Source: JABWBD01 sp040768665 | GTDB taxonomy: Bacteria > Planctomycetota > Planctomycetia > Pirellulales > Thermoguttaceae | Direction: 5' to 3' | Assembly (NCBI GenBank): GCA_040768665.1 | Contig: JAXGMN010000013.1 | Span: forward strand, 124,001 to 188,000 | Length of the DNA stretch: 64,000 nt | Shown here: one piece after another, positions 34,469 to 44,054 of the stretch | Position numbering within the stretch: position 1 is the first letter of the stretch | How the letters are laid out: each line of letters starts with the position of its first letter | Position numbers and translations under genes: made by a program | The notes under the pieces: generated by a model | What the model saw: the letters and a program-made list of their open reading frames with translations, nothing else | Told to the model about the DNA's origin: nothing | The model's database searches: none

Positions 34469-34951
34469 ATGTTGGACCGCATTCCCATGACCCGCGTCGG
34501 TTATGATAAACTGAAGGCCGAACTCGACCACCTGGAGCACGTCGAGAAGCCGAAACTGTCCCAGCGGGTCGCCGATGCGCGCGCGGAGGGGGATCTCAGC
34601 GAGAACGCGGAGTACCACGGCGCCCGGGAAAGTCTGGGAATGCTGGAGGCAAAGATCAATCAGAAACGAGACCAGCTTTCCCGTGCCGTGTTGGTCGACG
34701 CTTCGAAGGTGCCCAAGGATGAGGTGGCGTTCGGCTGCACGGTCGTCGTGAAAGACCTGGATCTCGACGATACGGAGGAGTTTACGCTCGTCGGTGCCGG
34801 GGAGGAGGACTATGCGGCGGGCAAGATTCTGGTGACAAGCCCGCTTGCGGCGGGACTGGTCGGGAAGAAAGTAGGCGAGACGGTCGAAATCGAGGTCCCG
34901 ATGGGAATTACTCGGTTCGAAATCCTGGAAATCCGCTACGAGGACGTGTGA
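34469..34951 (+). CDS. greA: Transcription elongation factor GreA
   Basis: 160 residues, the normal length. The N-terminal coiled coil carries the acidic tip motif ARAEGDLSENAEYHGARESL, whose Asp and Glu stimulate transcript cleavage in stalled RNA polymerase. The C-terminal FKBP-like domain includes TLVGAGEEDYAAGKILVTSP and the end EVPMGITRFEILEI. The AAGGAGAG site precedes the ATG. It is followed 46 bp later by a TIM-barrel gene on the same strand. Confidence 0.97.
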   Translation: MLDRIPMTRVGYDKLKAELDHLEHVEKPKLSQRVADARAEGDLSENAEYHGARESLGMLEAKINQKRDQLSRAVLVDASKVPKDEVAFGCTVVVKDLDLDDTEEFTLVGAGEEDYAAGKILVTSPLAAGLVGKKVGETVEIEVPMGITRFEILEIRYEDV

Positions 34952-34997
34952 TCGTTCGAGTACTTCTGCCGGGAAATCTACTAGGAGGCAACGAACC

Positions 34998-35879
<882 letters not shown>

Positions 35880-35913
35880 GCGGATCGGTCATTGCCGCAA
35901 CAGGGAGAATGCC

Positions 35914-37830
35914 ATGGTCTGCCGAAGGTTCCATGTGGTAATCGCTGCTTTGATCTTGCTTTCCATGCACTCGTTGGCTGCGGCGAAGGCGGAGGAGGAT
36001 GCGAACGACGCCGTGCGCAACGCATCCATTTCCATCGACGCATCCCGCACGGGCGCCCCGATCTCCAAGTACATCTACGGGCAGTTCATCGAGCATCTGG
36101 GGCGCTGTATCTACGGCGGAATCTGGGCGGAGATGCTCGAGGATCGGAAGTTTTTCGACGCCGTGGGGAGTGAAGCATCGCCATGGAAACCGGTGGGCGA
36201 CGGTACGACCGTCGAGATGGTTCGCCAGCGCAGCTTCGTCGGCGAGCACACGCCTCGCGTGGTGCTGGAGGGCTCGCCACGAGGGATCGTGCAGGCCGGC
36301 TTGGGACTTCGCCAGGGAAAGGGCTACGTCGGGCGGATCTGGCTTGCGGGCGCCGAGAGCGCCGCGCCCGTTTCGGTCAGCCTCGTCTGGGGCGACGGGC
36401 CAGACCGGCGGCAGACGTGCACGATCGAGAAACTGGCGGCCGACTACGCGAAATTCCCGCTGCGGTTTGCGTCCGGCGGGGATACCGACGACGGGCGACT
36501 GGAGATTACCGCCGCCGGGACGGGTGAGTTGTTGATCGGTACCGTGTCGCTAATGCCGGAGGACAACGTTCACGGGATGCGTGCCGATACATTGACGCTA
36601 CTCGAGCAGCTCGATTCGCCGGTATACCGCTGGCCCGGGGGAAATTTCGTCAGCGGCTACGACTGGCGAGACGGAATCGGCGATCCCGACCGCCGGCCGC
36701 CGCGGAAAAACCCGGCCTGGAAGGGAATCGAGCACAACGACTTCGGGCTCGACGAATTCATGACCTTCTGCCGGGTGCTGAAGACGGAACCGCTGGTTGT
36801 GGTCAACAGCGGCCAGGGCCACGTGGACGTGGCCCTCGACGAGTTGCGCTATGCCAACGGCAGCCCGGACTCCACGATGGGCAAGCTTCGCCGGCAAAAC
36901 GGACACGCAGAACCTTACGGCGTGAAATGGTGGGGCGTCGGCAACGAAATGTACGGCAAGTGGCAGCTCGGCCACATGCCGCTGGAAGAATATGTCCGCA
37001 AACACAACCGGTTTGCCGAGGCGATGCGGGCCGCCGACCCGTCGATTGAGCTTATCGGCGTTGGCAACGTCGGCCCTTGGAGCGAGGGAATGCTCGCGCA
37101 TTGTGCGGACCGGATGGACCTGATCAGCGAGCATTTCTATGTGCGCGACAAAACAAGCGTCACTGCCCACGTCCACCAGGCCCCGGAGCGAGTCCGCGCG
37201 ATCGCGGATGCCCACCGGCGATACCGCCGCGAGATTAAGGCACTGGACGGCAAACAGATTCCGATCGCCTTGGACGAATGGAACTACTGGTACGGTCCGC
37301 ATGTGTACGGAGAGCTCGGCACCCGTTACTTCCTCAAGGATGCCCTGGGGGTCGCCGCGGCGCTGAACGAGTTTGCCCGGCAGAGCGACATGTACCGGAT
37401 GGCAAACTACGCCCAGACGGTCAATGTCATCGGCTGCATCAAGACCACGAAAACCGATGCCGCGTTCGCGACGACCGGGTTGCCGCTCATGCTGTATCGA
37501 AAGCACTTCGGCAAGACGCCCGTGGAAACGATGACGGGCGGCCCGCTCGACGCCGTGGCCGCCTGGGACGAGCACCGCAAACGATTGACGCTGGCGGTGG
37601 TCAATCCGATGTCCGAGAAGCTGGCCGTGCCGTTCGCCGTAGCCGGGGCAAGATTGAACGGAACCGGCAGCCTCTGGGAGATCTGCGGTTCCGATCCGAT
37701 GGCCTACAACGAGCCGGGCAAACCGCCGGCGGTGGCAATCCGGCAACGGCAGTTGAGCGGCGTTTCCGACACGCTCAACATCCCGCCCCTGAGCATCAGT
37801 CTTTTTGCGTTCGATGTGGCTGGAGAATAG
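35914..37830 (+). CDS. Secreted GH51 alpha-L-arabinofuranosidase
   Basis: 638 residues from ATG 35914 (CAGGGAG upstream); the longer frame to 35857 overlaps the previous gene. Signal peptide VVIAALILLSMHSLAAAKAE. The catalytic (beta/alpha)8 domain has the GH51 acid/base Glu in WWGVGNEMYGKW (about residue 345) and the nucleophile Glu in PIALDEWNYWYG (about 455). IYGQFIEHLGRCIYGGIWAE near the N-terminus is a family hallmark. An internal carbohydrate-binding-like insert (residues ~90-210) and a C-terminal beta sandwich flank the barrel. It releases arabinose from arabinan or arabinoxylan side chains. Confidence 0.95.
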   Translation: MVCRRFHVVIAALILLSMHSLAAAKAEEDANDAVRNASISIDASRTGAPISKYIYGQFIEHLGRCIYGGIWAEMLEDRKFFDAVGSEASPWKPVGDGTTVEMVRQRSFVGEHTPRVVLEGSPRGIVQAGLGLRQGKGYVGRIWLAGAESAAPVSVSLVWGDGPDRRQTCTIEKLAADYAKFPLRFASGGDTDDGRLEITAAGTGELLIGTVSLMPEDNVHGMRADTLTLLEQLDSPVYRWPGGNFVSGYDWRDGIGDPDRRPPRKNPAWKGIEHNDFGLDEFMTFCRVLKTEPLVVVNSGQGHVDVALDELRYANGSPDSTMGKLRRQNGHAEPYGVKWWGVGNEMYGKWQLGHMPLEEYVRKHNRFAEAMRAADPSIELIGVGNVGPWSEGMLAHCADRMDLISEHFYVRDKTSVTAHVHQAPERVRAIADAHRRYRREIKALDGKQIPIALDEWNYWYGPHVYGELGTRYFLKDALGVAAALNEFARQSDMYRMANYAQTVNVIGCIKTTKTDAAFATTGLPLMLYRKHFGKTPVETMTGGPLDAVAAWDEHRKRLTLAVVNPMSEKLAVPFAVAGARLNGTGSLWEICGSDPMAYNEPGKPPAVAIRQRQLSGVSDTLNIPPLSISLFAFDVAGE

Positions 37831-37855
37831 GCTCTTCGGAAAACCGATTTGCAAT

Positions 37856-37983
37856 CGTTTAACCGCAGTGCCCAACGGGTCGCGCGCCGCGCCGGTGGCG
37901 ATACGCCACTCGTGCGAGCACGACGAAAACTCCGTCGCTCAGGTTTCGCCCACACGCGGCCCGTTGGGCACTGCGGTTAAACG
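37856..37983. mobile_element. 128-bp MITE-like element with 24-bp perfect terminal inverted repeats
   Basis: Ends begin CGTTTAACCGCAGTGCCC and finish GGGCACTGCGGTTAAACG; 24 bp match perfectly. No coding capacity. It sits 20 bp before the hemL ATG, so it separates hemL from the arabinofuranosidase and may carry or displace the hemL promoter. Confidence 0.85.
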
Positions 37984-38003
37984 ACTTACAGGAGACAAGC
38001 AGC

Positions 38004-39284
38004 ATGAATCGACAGAAGAGCCGGGCAGCTTTTGAACGGGCCAAACAACGGATTCCCGGCGGCGTCAACAGCCCGGCGCGTGCTTTTGGTGCTGTCGGCG
38101 GATGCCCGGTGTTTATCGAGCGGGCCGAAGGAGCGTATCTCTACGACATCGATGGCAACCGCTACATCGACTACATCGGCTCGTGGGGGCCCATGATTCT
38201 CGGACACGGACATCCCCGCGTGGTCGAGGCGATTCGCGCGGCGGTGGACCGCGGGACGAGTTTCGGCGCGCCGACGGAAGCCGAGAGCGAACTCGCCCAA
38301 CTCGTGATCGAGGCCGTGCCGTCGATCGAAAAAGTCCGTCTGGTCAGTTCGGGGACCGAGGCCACGATGAGCGCGATCCGTCTGGCCCGGGGATTTACCG
38401 GTCGCGACGTGATCGTGAAGTTCGCTGGCAATTATCATGGTCACGTCGACAGCCTCCTGGTTGCTGCGGGCAGTTCGGCCGCGACGCTCGGAGTGCCGAA
38501 CTCTCCCGGGGTCACGGCCGGGACGGCGAAAGACACGCTCGTGCTTCCCTACAACGACGTTGCGGCGCTCGAAGCGGCCCTGAATGAGCACGGCAGCCGG
38601 ATCGCCGCCGTCATCTTCGAGCCGGTCGTCGGCAACATGGGTTGCGTCGTGCCGTCGCCTGCGTTCCTGCAGACACTGCGGGAGTTGACAGCCCGGCACG
38701 GCGCGTTGTTGATCTTCGATGAAGTGATGACCGGTTTCCGCGTCGCCTACGGCGGAGCCCAGTCGGTCTTCGATGTCCGTCCTGACTTGACGACCCTGGG
38801 AAAGATCATTGGCGGCGGCTTGCCTGTGGGGGCCTACGGCGGCCGTGCGGAGATCATGGACTGCATATTGCCGGCCGGCACGGTCTTCCAGGCGGGCACA
38901 CTGAGTGGCAATCCCTTGGCCACAGCCGCCGGAATCGCCGCATTGACGACGCTGCGAGAAACCAATCCGTATCCGCGACTCGAAGAACTATCGTCGCGGC
39001 TCGCAACTGGGCTTGAACTTGCCGCCCGATCGGCGGATGTGCCCTGCGTGGTTGCTCGATTCGGCTCGATGATGACCCTCTTCTTCGCTTCCGAGCCGGT
39101 AACCGACTGGGCTTCAGCCAGCCGATGCGACACGGCTCGCTTCGCCCGTTACTTCTGGGGGCTTCTCGATCGTGGCATCTATATGCCATGCAGCCAGTTC
39201 GAGGCCCTGTTCGTTTCCGCAGCCCATACGGAAGCAGATATCGACAGCACCATTGCCGCTGCACGGGAAGCCATGCCGCGGTAA
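38004..39284 (+). CDS. hemL: Glutamate-1-semialdehyde 2,1-aminomutase
   Basis: 426 residues; AGGAGA site. The enzyme converts glutamate-1-semialdehyde to 5-aminolevulinate in the C5 heme pathway. Conserved parts are RIPGGVNSPARAFGAVGG, SWGPMILGHGHP, RLVSSGTEATMSAIRLARG, FAGNYHGHVDSLLV, LLIFDEVMTGFRVAYGGAQS and the PLP-binding lysine in TTLGKIIGGGLPVGAYGG (about K267). It matches the bacterial length. A possible terminator hairpin lies at 39367-39403. Confidence 0.97.
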   Translation: MNRQKSRAAFERAKQRIPGGVNSPARAFGAVGGCPVFIERAEGAYLYDIDGNRYIDYIGSWGPMILGHGHPRVVEAIRAAVDRGTSFGAPTEAESELAQLVIEAVPSIEKVRLVSSGTEATMSAIRLARGFTGRDVIVKFAGNYHGHVDSLLVAAGSSAATLGVPNSPGVTAGTAKDTLVLPYNDVAALEAALNEHGSRIAAVIFEPVVGNMGCVVPSPAFLQTLRELTARHGALLIFDEVMTGFRVAYGGAQSVFDVRPDLTTLGKIIGGGLPVGAYGGRAEIMDCILPAGTVFQAGTLSGNPLATAAGIAALTTLRETNPYPRLEELSSRLATGLELAARSADVPCVVARFGSMMTLFFASEPVTDWASASRCDTARFARYFWGLLDRGIYMPCSQFEALFVSAAHTEADIDSTIAAAREAMPR

Positions 39285-39366
39285 AAAGCTCAGACTGCAA
39301 ACGCGGCAGCACGAAAAGGTCGCAGCGGCGGATCGACGGCGAGCGGCAGATGAGAATTAACCCGCA

Positions 39367-39403
39367 CATCAGCCCGGCTGCCAGGAAACAGCCGGGGGTG
39401 ATG
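39367..39403. terminator. Possible bidirectional terminator hairpin
   Basis: CATCAGCCCGGCTG (39367-39380) pairs imperfectly with CAGCCGGGGGTGATG (39389-39403) between the convergent hemL and AAA ATPase genes. No long T tract follows, so this is tentative. Confidence 0.45.
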
Positions 39404-39456
39404 GCAATCGCGAGGGCATGCGATCCTCTAGCACACGCCCAAACCACCAGGGCTGC

Positions 39457-40950
39457 CTACATCACCGCGAAATAGTTTTCACAGGCCAGATCGAAGTATT
39501 CTGCCGTGAGCTCCAGCGGCAGACTGCGGTACAAGCAGTAGTTGCGAACCTGCATCAACAGGTCGCGCGGCTGGCAGAAGCGGAACGAACGTCCCGGCTT
39601 CCTGTAATGCTCCAGCATCAGGGCGTTCACCGCGGTTTCCGAGTACTCAAAGCCCATCTTGGGCGCGAGCACGCGAAACAGGTCGCGAAATTCCTCTTCA
39701 GTAGGATCGCCAACTTCGATCTTGTACGGAATTCGCCGCAGAAACGCCTCGTCGACCAGGTCGCGAGGCTCGAGGTTCGTTGAGAAGACGATCAACTGGT
39801 CGAACGGCACATTGATCTTCTTCCCGTTGGGCAGGTTAAGAAAGTCGACCCTTCTTTCCAGCGGTACGATCCAGCGATTCAGAAGCTCCTCTACCCGCAT
39901 TCGCTGGCGTCCGAAGTCGTCGATCACCAGAGTGCCGCAGTTGCTCTTCAGTTGCAGGGGCGCTTCGCTGATCCCGGTGGACGTATTGATGGTCACCTCC
40001 AGCGCCGACATGGTCAGCTCGCCCCCCGCGATGATCGTGGGCCGTAGGATCCGGATCCAGCGCTTATCGATTCTCCGTTGGTCCAGCAACCCGCTCCCGG
40101 GCCCGAGTGGCGTCTCCTCGTGATTGACCGGATCGTAAAGCCGGATGATCTCGCCGTCGACACCGATGGCTCGCGGTATCCAGATGTGCGTTCCGAAAGC
40201 GCGCGTTACCCGCTCGGCAATGCTCGTCTTCCCGTTGCCCGGGGCGCCGTAAAGAAACATTCCGCGGCCGGAATTGATCGCAGGTCCCAGGCGATCGAGC
40301 ATGCGACGATTGAGCAAAAGGCCGTCGAATGCCGCGGAAAGCGCCTCCGCGGTCGGATTCTGATTGGTGAGCGACTGCGCCTCGACCGCCGCGATGTAAT
40401 CCGAGAGTGAGACTGGCGCGGCTCCGAAATAGGTGCAATGCTGTGAGTGCCGCCGTGCCCGTTCCCGCCCGATGTCCGTGAGTTGATACTGGTAGTCGTT
40501 CATCGGCGCGGACGCTTTGTGGACCACCAGTTGATCGTTCTTCATCTCCCAGAGCAATTCGTTGACCAGAACGAAGGGAAGCTTCACCTGGTCGGCGATG
40601 TCCCGCCCGCAGACGTCACCTCGTGCGAGGAGGTATTTCAGGACGAGCGACTCCACCTCGCTGTCGGTCAACTGTGCCTGGGCGAACGATGCCGGCTCGA
40701 TCGGGACGAAAGGATTTTCCGGATCGGAAAGCGTTGTATCGGCCGCCGGTTCTGCGGAATCTGCAGTGGATGGATCGCCGGGTTCGCGATTCTTTTCCGT
40801 CAGTTCCTTGATCCGGCCGAGAAGGGCGTCGAGCTTGTCGTCTCCCTGTCCGTGATCGGGTTCGGTGGCTGCCAGCATGGCCCAAGGGCTGGGGCCGTCG
40901 GCGGTTCCACCGCCGGCAATCCGACTGAGTAGGCTGTCGTCAGGGCTCAT
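39457..40950 (-). CDS. AAA+ ATPase with N-terminal winged-helix-like region
   Basis: 497 residues from ATG 40950 (the frame is open to 41028). A variable acidic N-terminus precedes a winged-helix-like stretch (SLVLKYLLARGDVCGRDIAD). The AAA core has Walker A FLYGAPGNGKTSIAERVTRA, Walker B GTLVIDDFGRQ, sensor 1 QLIVFSTNLEPRDLVDEAFL with arginine finger RRIPYKI. The family is conserved in planctomycetes and resembles MoxR/ClpX-type remodelling ATPases. Specific function unknown. The region upstream holds a palindromic element and separates it from mqnA. Confidence 0.82.
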   Translation of the reverse strand: MSPDDSLLSRIAGGGTADGPSPWAMLAATEPDHGQGDDKLDALLGRIKELTEKNREPGDPSTADSAEPAADTTLSDPENPFVPIEPASFAQAQLTDSEVESLVLKYLLARGDVCGRDIADQVKLPFVLVNELLWEMKNDQLVVHKASAPMNDYQYQLTDIGRERARRHSQHCTYFGAAPVSLSDYIAAVEAQSLTNQNPTAEALSAAFDGLLLNRRMLDRLGPAINSGRGMFLYGAPGNGKTSIAERVTRAFGTHIWIPRAIGVDGEIIRLYDPVNHEETPLGPGSGLLDQRRIDKRWIRILRPTIIAGGELTMSALEVTINTSTGISEAPLQLKSNCGTLVIDDFGRQRMRVEELLNRWIVPLERRVDFLNLPNGKKINVPFDQLIVFSTNLEPRDLVDEAFLRRIPYKIEVGDPTEEEFRDLFRVLAPKMGFEYSETAVNALMLEHYRKPGRSFRFCQPRDLLMQVRNYCLYRSLPLELTAEYFDLACENYFAVM

Positions 40951-41087
40951 GGAGAGAAATTCGCTCTGTTCCGGAAAGTCGTTAGAACCGGCGGAAAGCA
41001 GTTGCCCGCCAGGTCGGGCCATCCCCATCCGGCGTGAATCGCGTCCACAGCAAATCTACCTTCTCGGACTGCCGGGTCAAACGCAAA

Positions 41088-41203
41088 ACCGTTCACGTAC
41101 ACGGGCGGGGGCTGGTCCGTTTTTCGGCCAGTGGGTGCACGCGTCATAGACGTTGGCCGAAAACAGGGACCGGTCCCCCTCACTTCCGCGGGCGCGAGCG
41201 GTT
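41088..41203. repeat. Palindromic element between divergent AAA ATPase and mqnA genes
   Basis: Core GGGGGCTGGTCCGTTTTTCGGC pairs with GGCCGAAAACAGGGACCGGTCCCCC. Outer arms AACCGTTCACGT / GCGAGCGGTT are less perfect than in the copies at 19768 and 57721. Confidence 0.8.
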
Positions 41204-41289
41204 ACAACCCAGCCGACCGCACCCCCCAAGCCCTTTTGCCTTAGGATAGCCGGCCTTATAATGAAGGTTTCCGGACGAACAGGAAGGGC

Positions 41290-42117
41290 ATGCTAGTGGT
41301 GGACCCAGCCGCGGTAAACAAGGTTTCCCCGCTTCGAATCGGCGCCGTGAGCTACCTGAATTCGCGGCCGCTGATCCGCTTTCTCCCGCAGGCGATCCCG
41401 GAGGCTTCCGTCGAACTTGACCTCCCCAGCCGACTCGCCGATGGCTTGGCTGCCGGCCGCCTCGATGTGGCCCTCATCCCTTCGATCGAGTATTTCCGCA
41501 ATGCCGGATACACGGTCGTCTCGGATGCTTGCATTGCCAGCGATGGCCCGGTGCGGAGCGTGAAGTTCTACAGCCGTGTGCCGGTCGAGCAAATCCGAAC
41601 ACTCGCCCTCGACGAAGGCTCGCGAACCAGCGCCGCTTTGACGCAGATCCTGCTCCGCGAGCGGTTTTCGGTGCAGCCTTCGATCGAATTGCTCCCGATC
41701 GGCGAGACGGTCGATGACTCCGCGGCCGACGCGGTCATGCTTGTCGGCGATCGTGGGATGGTCTCTCCGCCCGGGCAATTTCACACCGTTTGGGACCTGG
41801 GCGACGAGTGGCGGAAATGGACGGGCCTGCCTTTCGTTTTCGCGATGTGGGTAGCGCGGCCCGGCGTGAACCTCGATGCCTTGGCCGACGGTCTCGCCGC
41901 CGCCCGCGACGAAGGCTTTCGTCAGGCGGATCGAATCGCCCGCGAGCAGTCGCCCCTGTTGGGAATTCCGGAATCGGAGTGCCGCGTGTATTTCCGGGAC
42001 AATCTGCGATTTGTGCTTGGCCCCCGTGAAAGACAGGGGCTGGAGGCATTCTGCCGCCTCGCCGCCAGTTATGGGTTTATTCCCCAAGGAGCGCAGCTTG
42101 TCTTTGCCGGTCGCTGA
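41290..42117 (+). CDS. mqnA: Chorismate dehydratase (menaquinone futalosine pathway)
   Basis: 275 residues. MqnA dehydrates chorismate to 3-enolpyruvylbenzoate, the first step of the futalosine route to menaquinone. Features: RIGAVSYLNSRPLI at the N-terminus, VALIPSIEYFRNAGYTVVSD, ALDEGSRTSAALTQILL, LGDEWRKWTGLPFVFAMWVA and ECRVYFRDNLRFVLGPRERQ. A periplasmic-binding-protein-like fold without a signal peptide is expected. mqnC follows 7 bp later. Confidence 0.95.
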   Translation: MLVVDPAAVNKVSPLRIGAVSYLNSRPLIRFLPQAIPEASVELDLPSRLADGLAAGRLDVALIPSIEYFRNAGYTVVSDACIASDGPVRSVKFYSRVPVEQIRTLALDEGSRTSAALTQILLRERFSVQPSIELLPIGETVDDSAADAVMLVGDRGMVSPPGQFHTVWDLGDEWRKWTGLPFVFAMWVARPGVNLDALADGLAAARDEGFRQADRIAREQSPLLGIPESECRVYFRDNLRFVLGPRERQGLEAFCRLAASYGFIPQGAQLVFAGR

Positions 42118-42124
42118 TCTTGTG

Positions 42125-43198
42125 ATGAAAGCCGCTCTCGGCGGACGTCTCGCGGCCGCGGAAGGTCTTCGCCTGCTCGAGTCGAAGGATCTTGCCCTGC
42201 TGGCACGCGGCGCCGATGCGGTCGCACGCCGGCTTCATCCGGAGCCCTATCGCACATACAACATCGATCGCAATATCAACTACACGAACATTTGCATCGG
42301 CGGGTGCCGCTTCTGCGCGTTTTCTCGCCGGCCCGGCGATCCGGACGGGTATGTGATCAGCCGCACGGAGTTGTTCCGTAAAATCGACGAGACCGTTGCC
42401 CTGGGCGGCGACCAGATCCTGTTGCAGGGCGGCATGCACCCCGAATTGGAGTTTCGGTGGTATGAAGATCTGCTTCGGGACATCCGCCGGCGTTTCCCGC
42501 AGGTGAATATCCACGGTTTCAGCCCGCCGGAGATCCACCATATGAGCCAGTGCTCCGAGCTGAGCATCGACGAGGTGCTCCGCAGGCTCCGGGCCGCGGG
42601 CCTGGGCAGTCTGCCGGGCGGCGGGGCGGAGATCCTTGTCGACCGGGTCCGCCGTGCGGCCAGCGAGTGCAAGGTGTCGGCAGATGGCTGGATCGACGTC
42701 TGCCGCCGATGGCATCGGATGGGTGGCCGAGGCACGGCCACGATGATGTTCGGCCATCTTGAGACACTCGAGGAACGGATCGAACACCTGGAACGGTTGC
42801 GCCGATTGCAGGACGAGACCGGCGGATTCACCGCGTTCATTGGCTGGACGTTTCAGCCCGGCCGCACCGCCTTGGCCGACCTGCCCAAACTAGGGGCTTT
42901 CGAGTATCTGAAAATGCTCGCCGTCGCGCGAATGTACCTCGACAACTTTCCGAACGTGCAGGCCAGTTGGGTGACGCAGGGGCTTTACATCGGCCAAATG
43001 GCGCTCCGCTTCGGGGCAAACGACATGGGAAGCCTTATGATCGAGGAAAATGTGGTTGCAGCAGCCGGAACCAGCTTCCGGACGACCGAAGGCGAGATCC
43101 GCCGCTCGATCGAGGATGCCGGCTACAGACCGCGCCGGAGAAATGTGCATTACGAACTTGTGGAGGAACCGGCAACCCGTCTTGGGGCTTCATCGTAG
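42125..43198 (+). CDS. mqnC: Cyclic dehypoxanthinyl futalosine synthase (radical SAM)
   Basis: 357 residues from ATG 42125. Upstream TTG codons with an AAGGAG site could extend the start by up to 9 residues into mqnA. Radical SAM cluster CIGGCRFCAF (CX3CX2C) near residue 57, glycine-rich LGGDQILLQGGMHPELEF, and GGGAEILVDRVR. It closes the dehypoxanthinyl futalosine ring in menaquinone synthesis. Being next to mqnA shows the organism makes menaquinone by the futalosine route rather than the Men pathway; mqnB and mqnD/E must be elsewhere. Confidence 0.96.
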   Translation: MKAALGGRLAAAEGLRLLESKDLALLARGADAVARRLHPEPYRTYNIDRNINYTNICIGGCRFCAFSRRPGDPDGYVISRTELFRKIDETVALGGDQILLQGGMHPELEFRWYEDLLRDIRRRFPQVNIHGFSPPEIHHMSQCSELSIDEVLRRLRAAGLGSLPGGGAEILVDRVRRAASECKVSADGWIDVCRRWHRMGGRGTATMMFGHLETLEERIEHLERLRRLQDETGGFTAFIGWTFQPGRTALADLPKLGAFEYLKMLAVARMYLDNFPNVQASWVTQGLYIGQMALRFGANDMGSLMIEENVVAAAGTSFRTTEGEIRRSIEDAGYRPRRRNVHYELVEEPATRLGASS

Positions 43199-43304
43199 GG
43201 TAAGCTACGGTAAGGGATTATCGAGAACAGCCGGCAGTGGCGCCCCGTCAACAGCCCGGATGGTGCCACCCGGCCGCCGGGCTGGCGCGCCCGCAGGAAC
43301 CGCA

Positions 43305-44054
43305 ATGATCTGTGTTCATAATCTGACGAAACACTATGCCGACCTGCAGCGAGGAAAACTCGTGGCGCTGGACGGAATCAGCTTCCGCGCCGAACCCGGG
43401 CAGATCTATGGTCTCTTGGGGCCCAACGGCGCCGGGAAGACGACGGCCCTGCGGCTACTGAGCACGCTGCTGCGTCCGACGGCGGGCACGGCCACCATCA
43501 ACGGCCACGACATCGTCACGCAACCCTCGATGGTCCGTCGCCATATCGGTTTCATGTCGGCCAACACGGCCGTCTACGACCGGATGACCGCGTGGGAGAT
43601 GGTCGAGCACTTCGGCCGGCTCTATGGAATCGCGCAGGACGAATTGAACGCCCGTATGGAGCGCCTTTTCGAGCGCCTGCAAATGAACGAGATCCGCGAC
43701 CTGCTCGGTGCGAAAATGTCGACCGGCATGAAGCAAAAGGTCTCGATCGCCCGCGCAATCGTTCACGACCCACCGGTGGTAATCTTTGACGAAGCTACAT
43801 CGGGACTGGACGTCCTGGTGGCACGTGCCCTCTTGAACACGGTGGCGGAACTCCGCGACCACGGCAAGTGTGTCTTGTTTTCGACGCACATCATGCGAGA
43901 GGCCGAGAAGCTCTGCGACCGGGTAGCCATTATCCACCGTGGGCACATCCTCGCGGAAGGACCGCTCGAGCAGCTCCGCGAGGAGCACAAGGAAGAAGAC
44001 CTGGAAGAGCTCTTCTTCCAGTTGATTTCCCGCCACGATGGGTGCCACGCATGA
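43305..44054 (+). CDS. ABC transporter ATP-binding protein, NatA-like
   Basis: 249 residues. Walker A LGPNGAGKTTALRLLS, Q loop AEMVEHFGRLYGI region, signature STGMKQKVSIARAI (an LSGGQ variant), Walker B VVIFDEATSGLD and H loop FSTHIMREAEKLCD. It overlaps the permease gene as ATGA, so the two form one exporter. Its nearest named relatives are NatA (Na+ efflux) type ATPases, but substrate is not evident. Confidence 0.94.
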   Translation: MICVHNLTKHYADLQRGKLVALDGISFRAEPGQIYGLLGPNGAGKTTALRLLSTLLRPTAGTATINGHDIVTQPSMVRRHIGFMSANTAVYDRMTAWEMVEHFGRLYGIAQDELNARMERLFERLQMNEIRDLLGAKMSTGMKQKVSIARAIVHDPPVVIFDEATSGLDVLVARALLNTVAELRDHGKCVLFSTHIMREAEKLCDRVAIIHRGHILAEGPLEQLREEHKEEDLEELFFQLISRHDGCHA

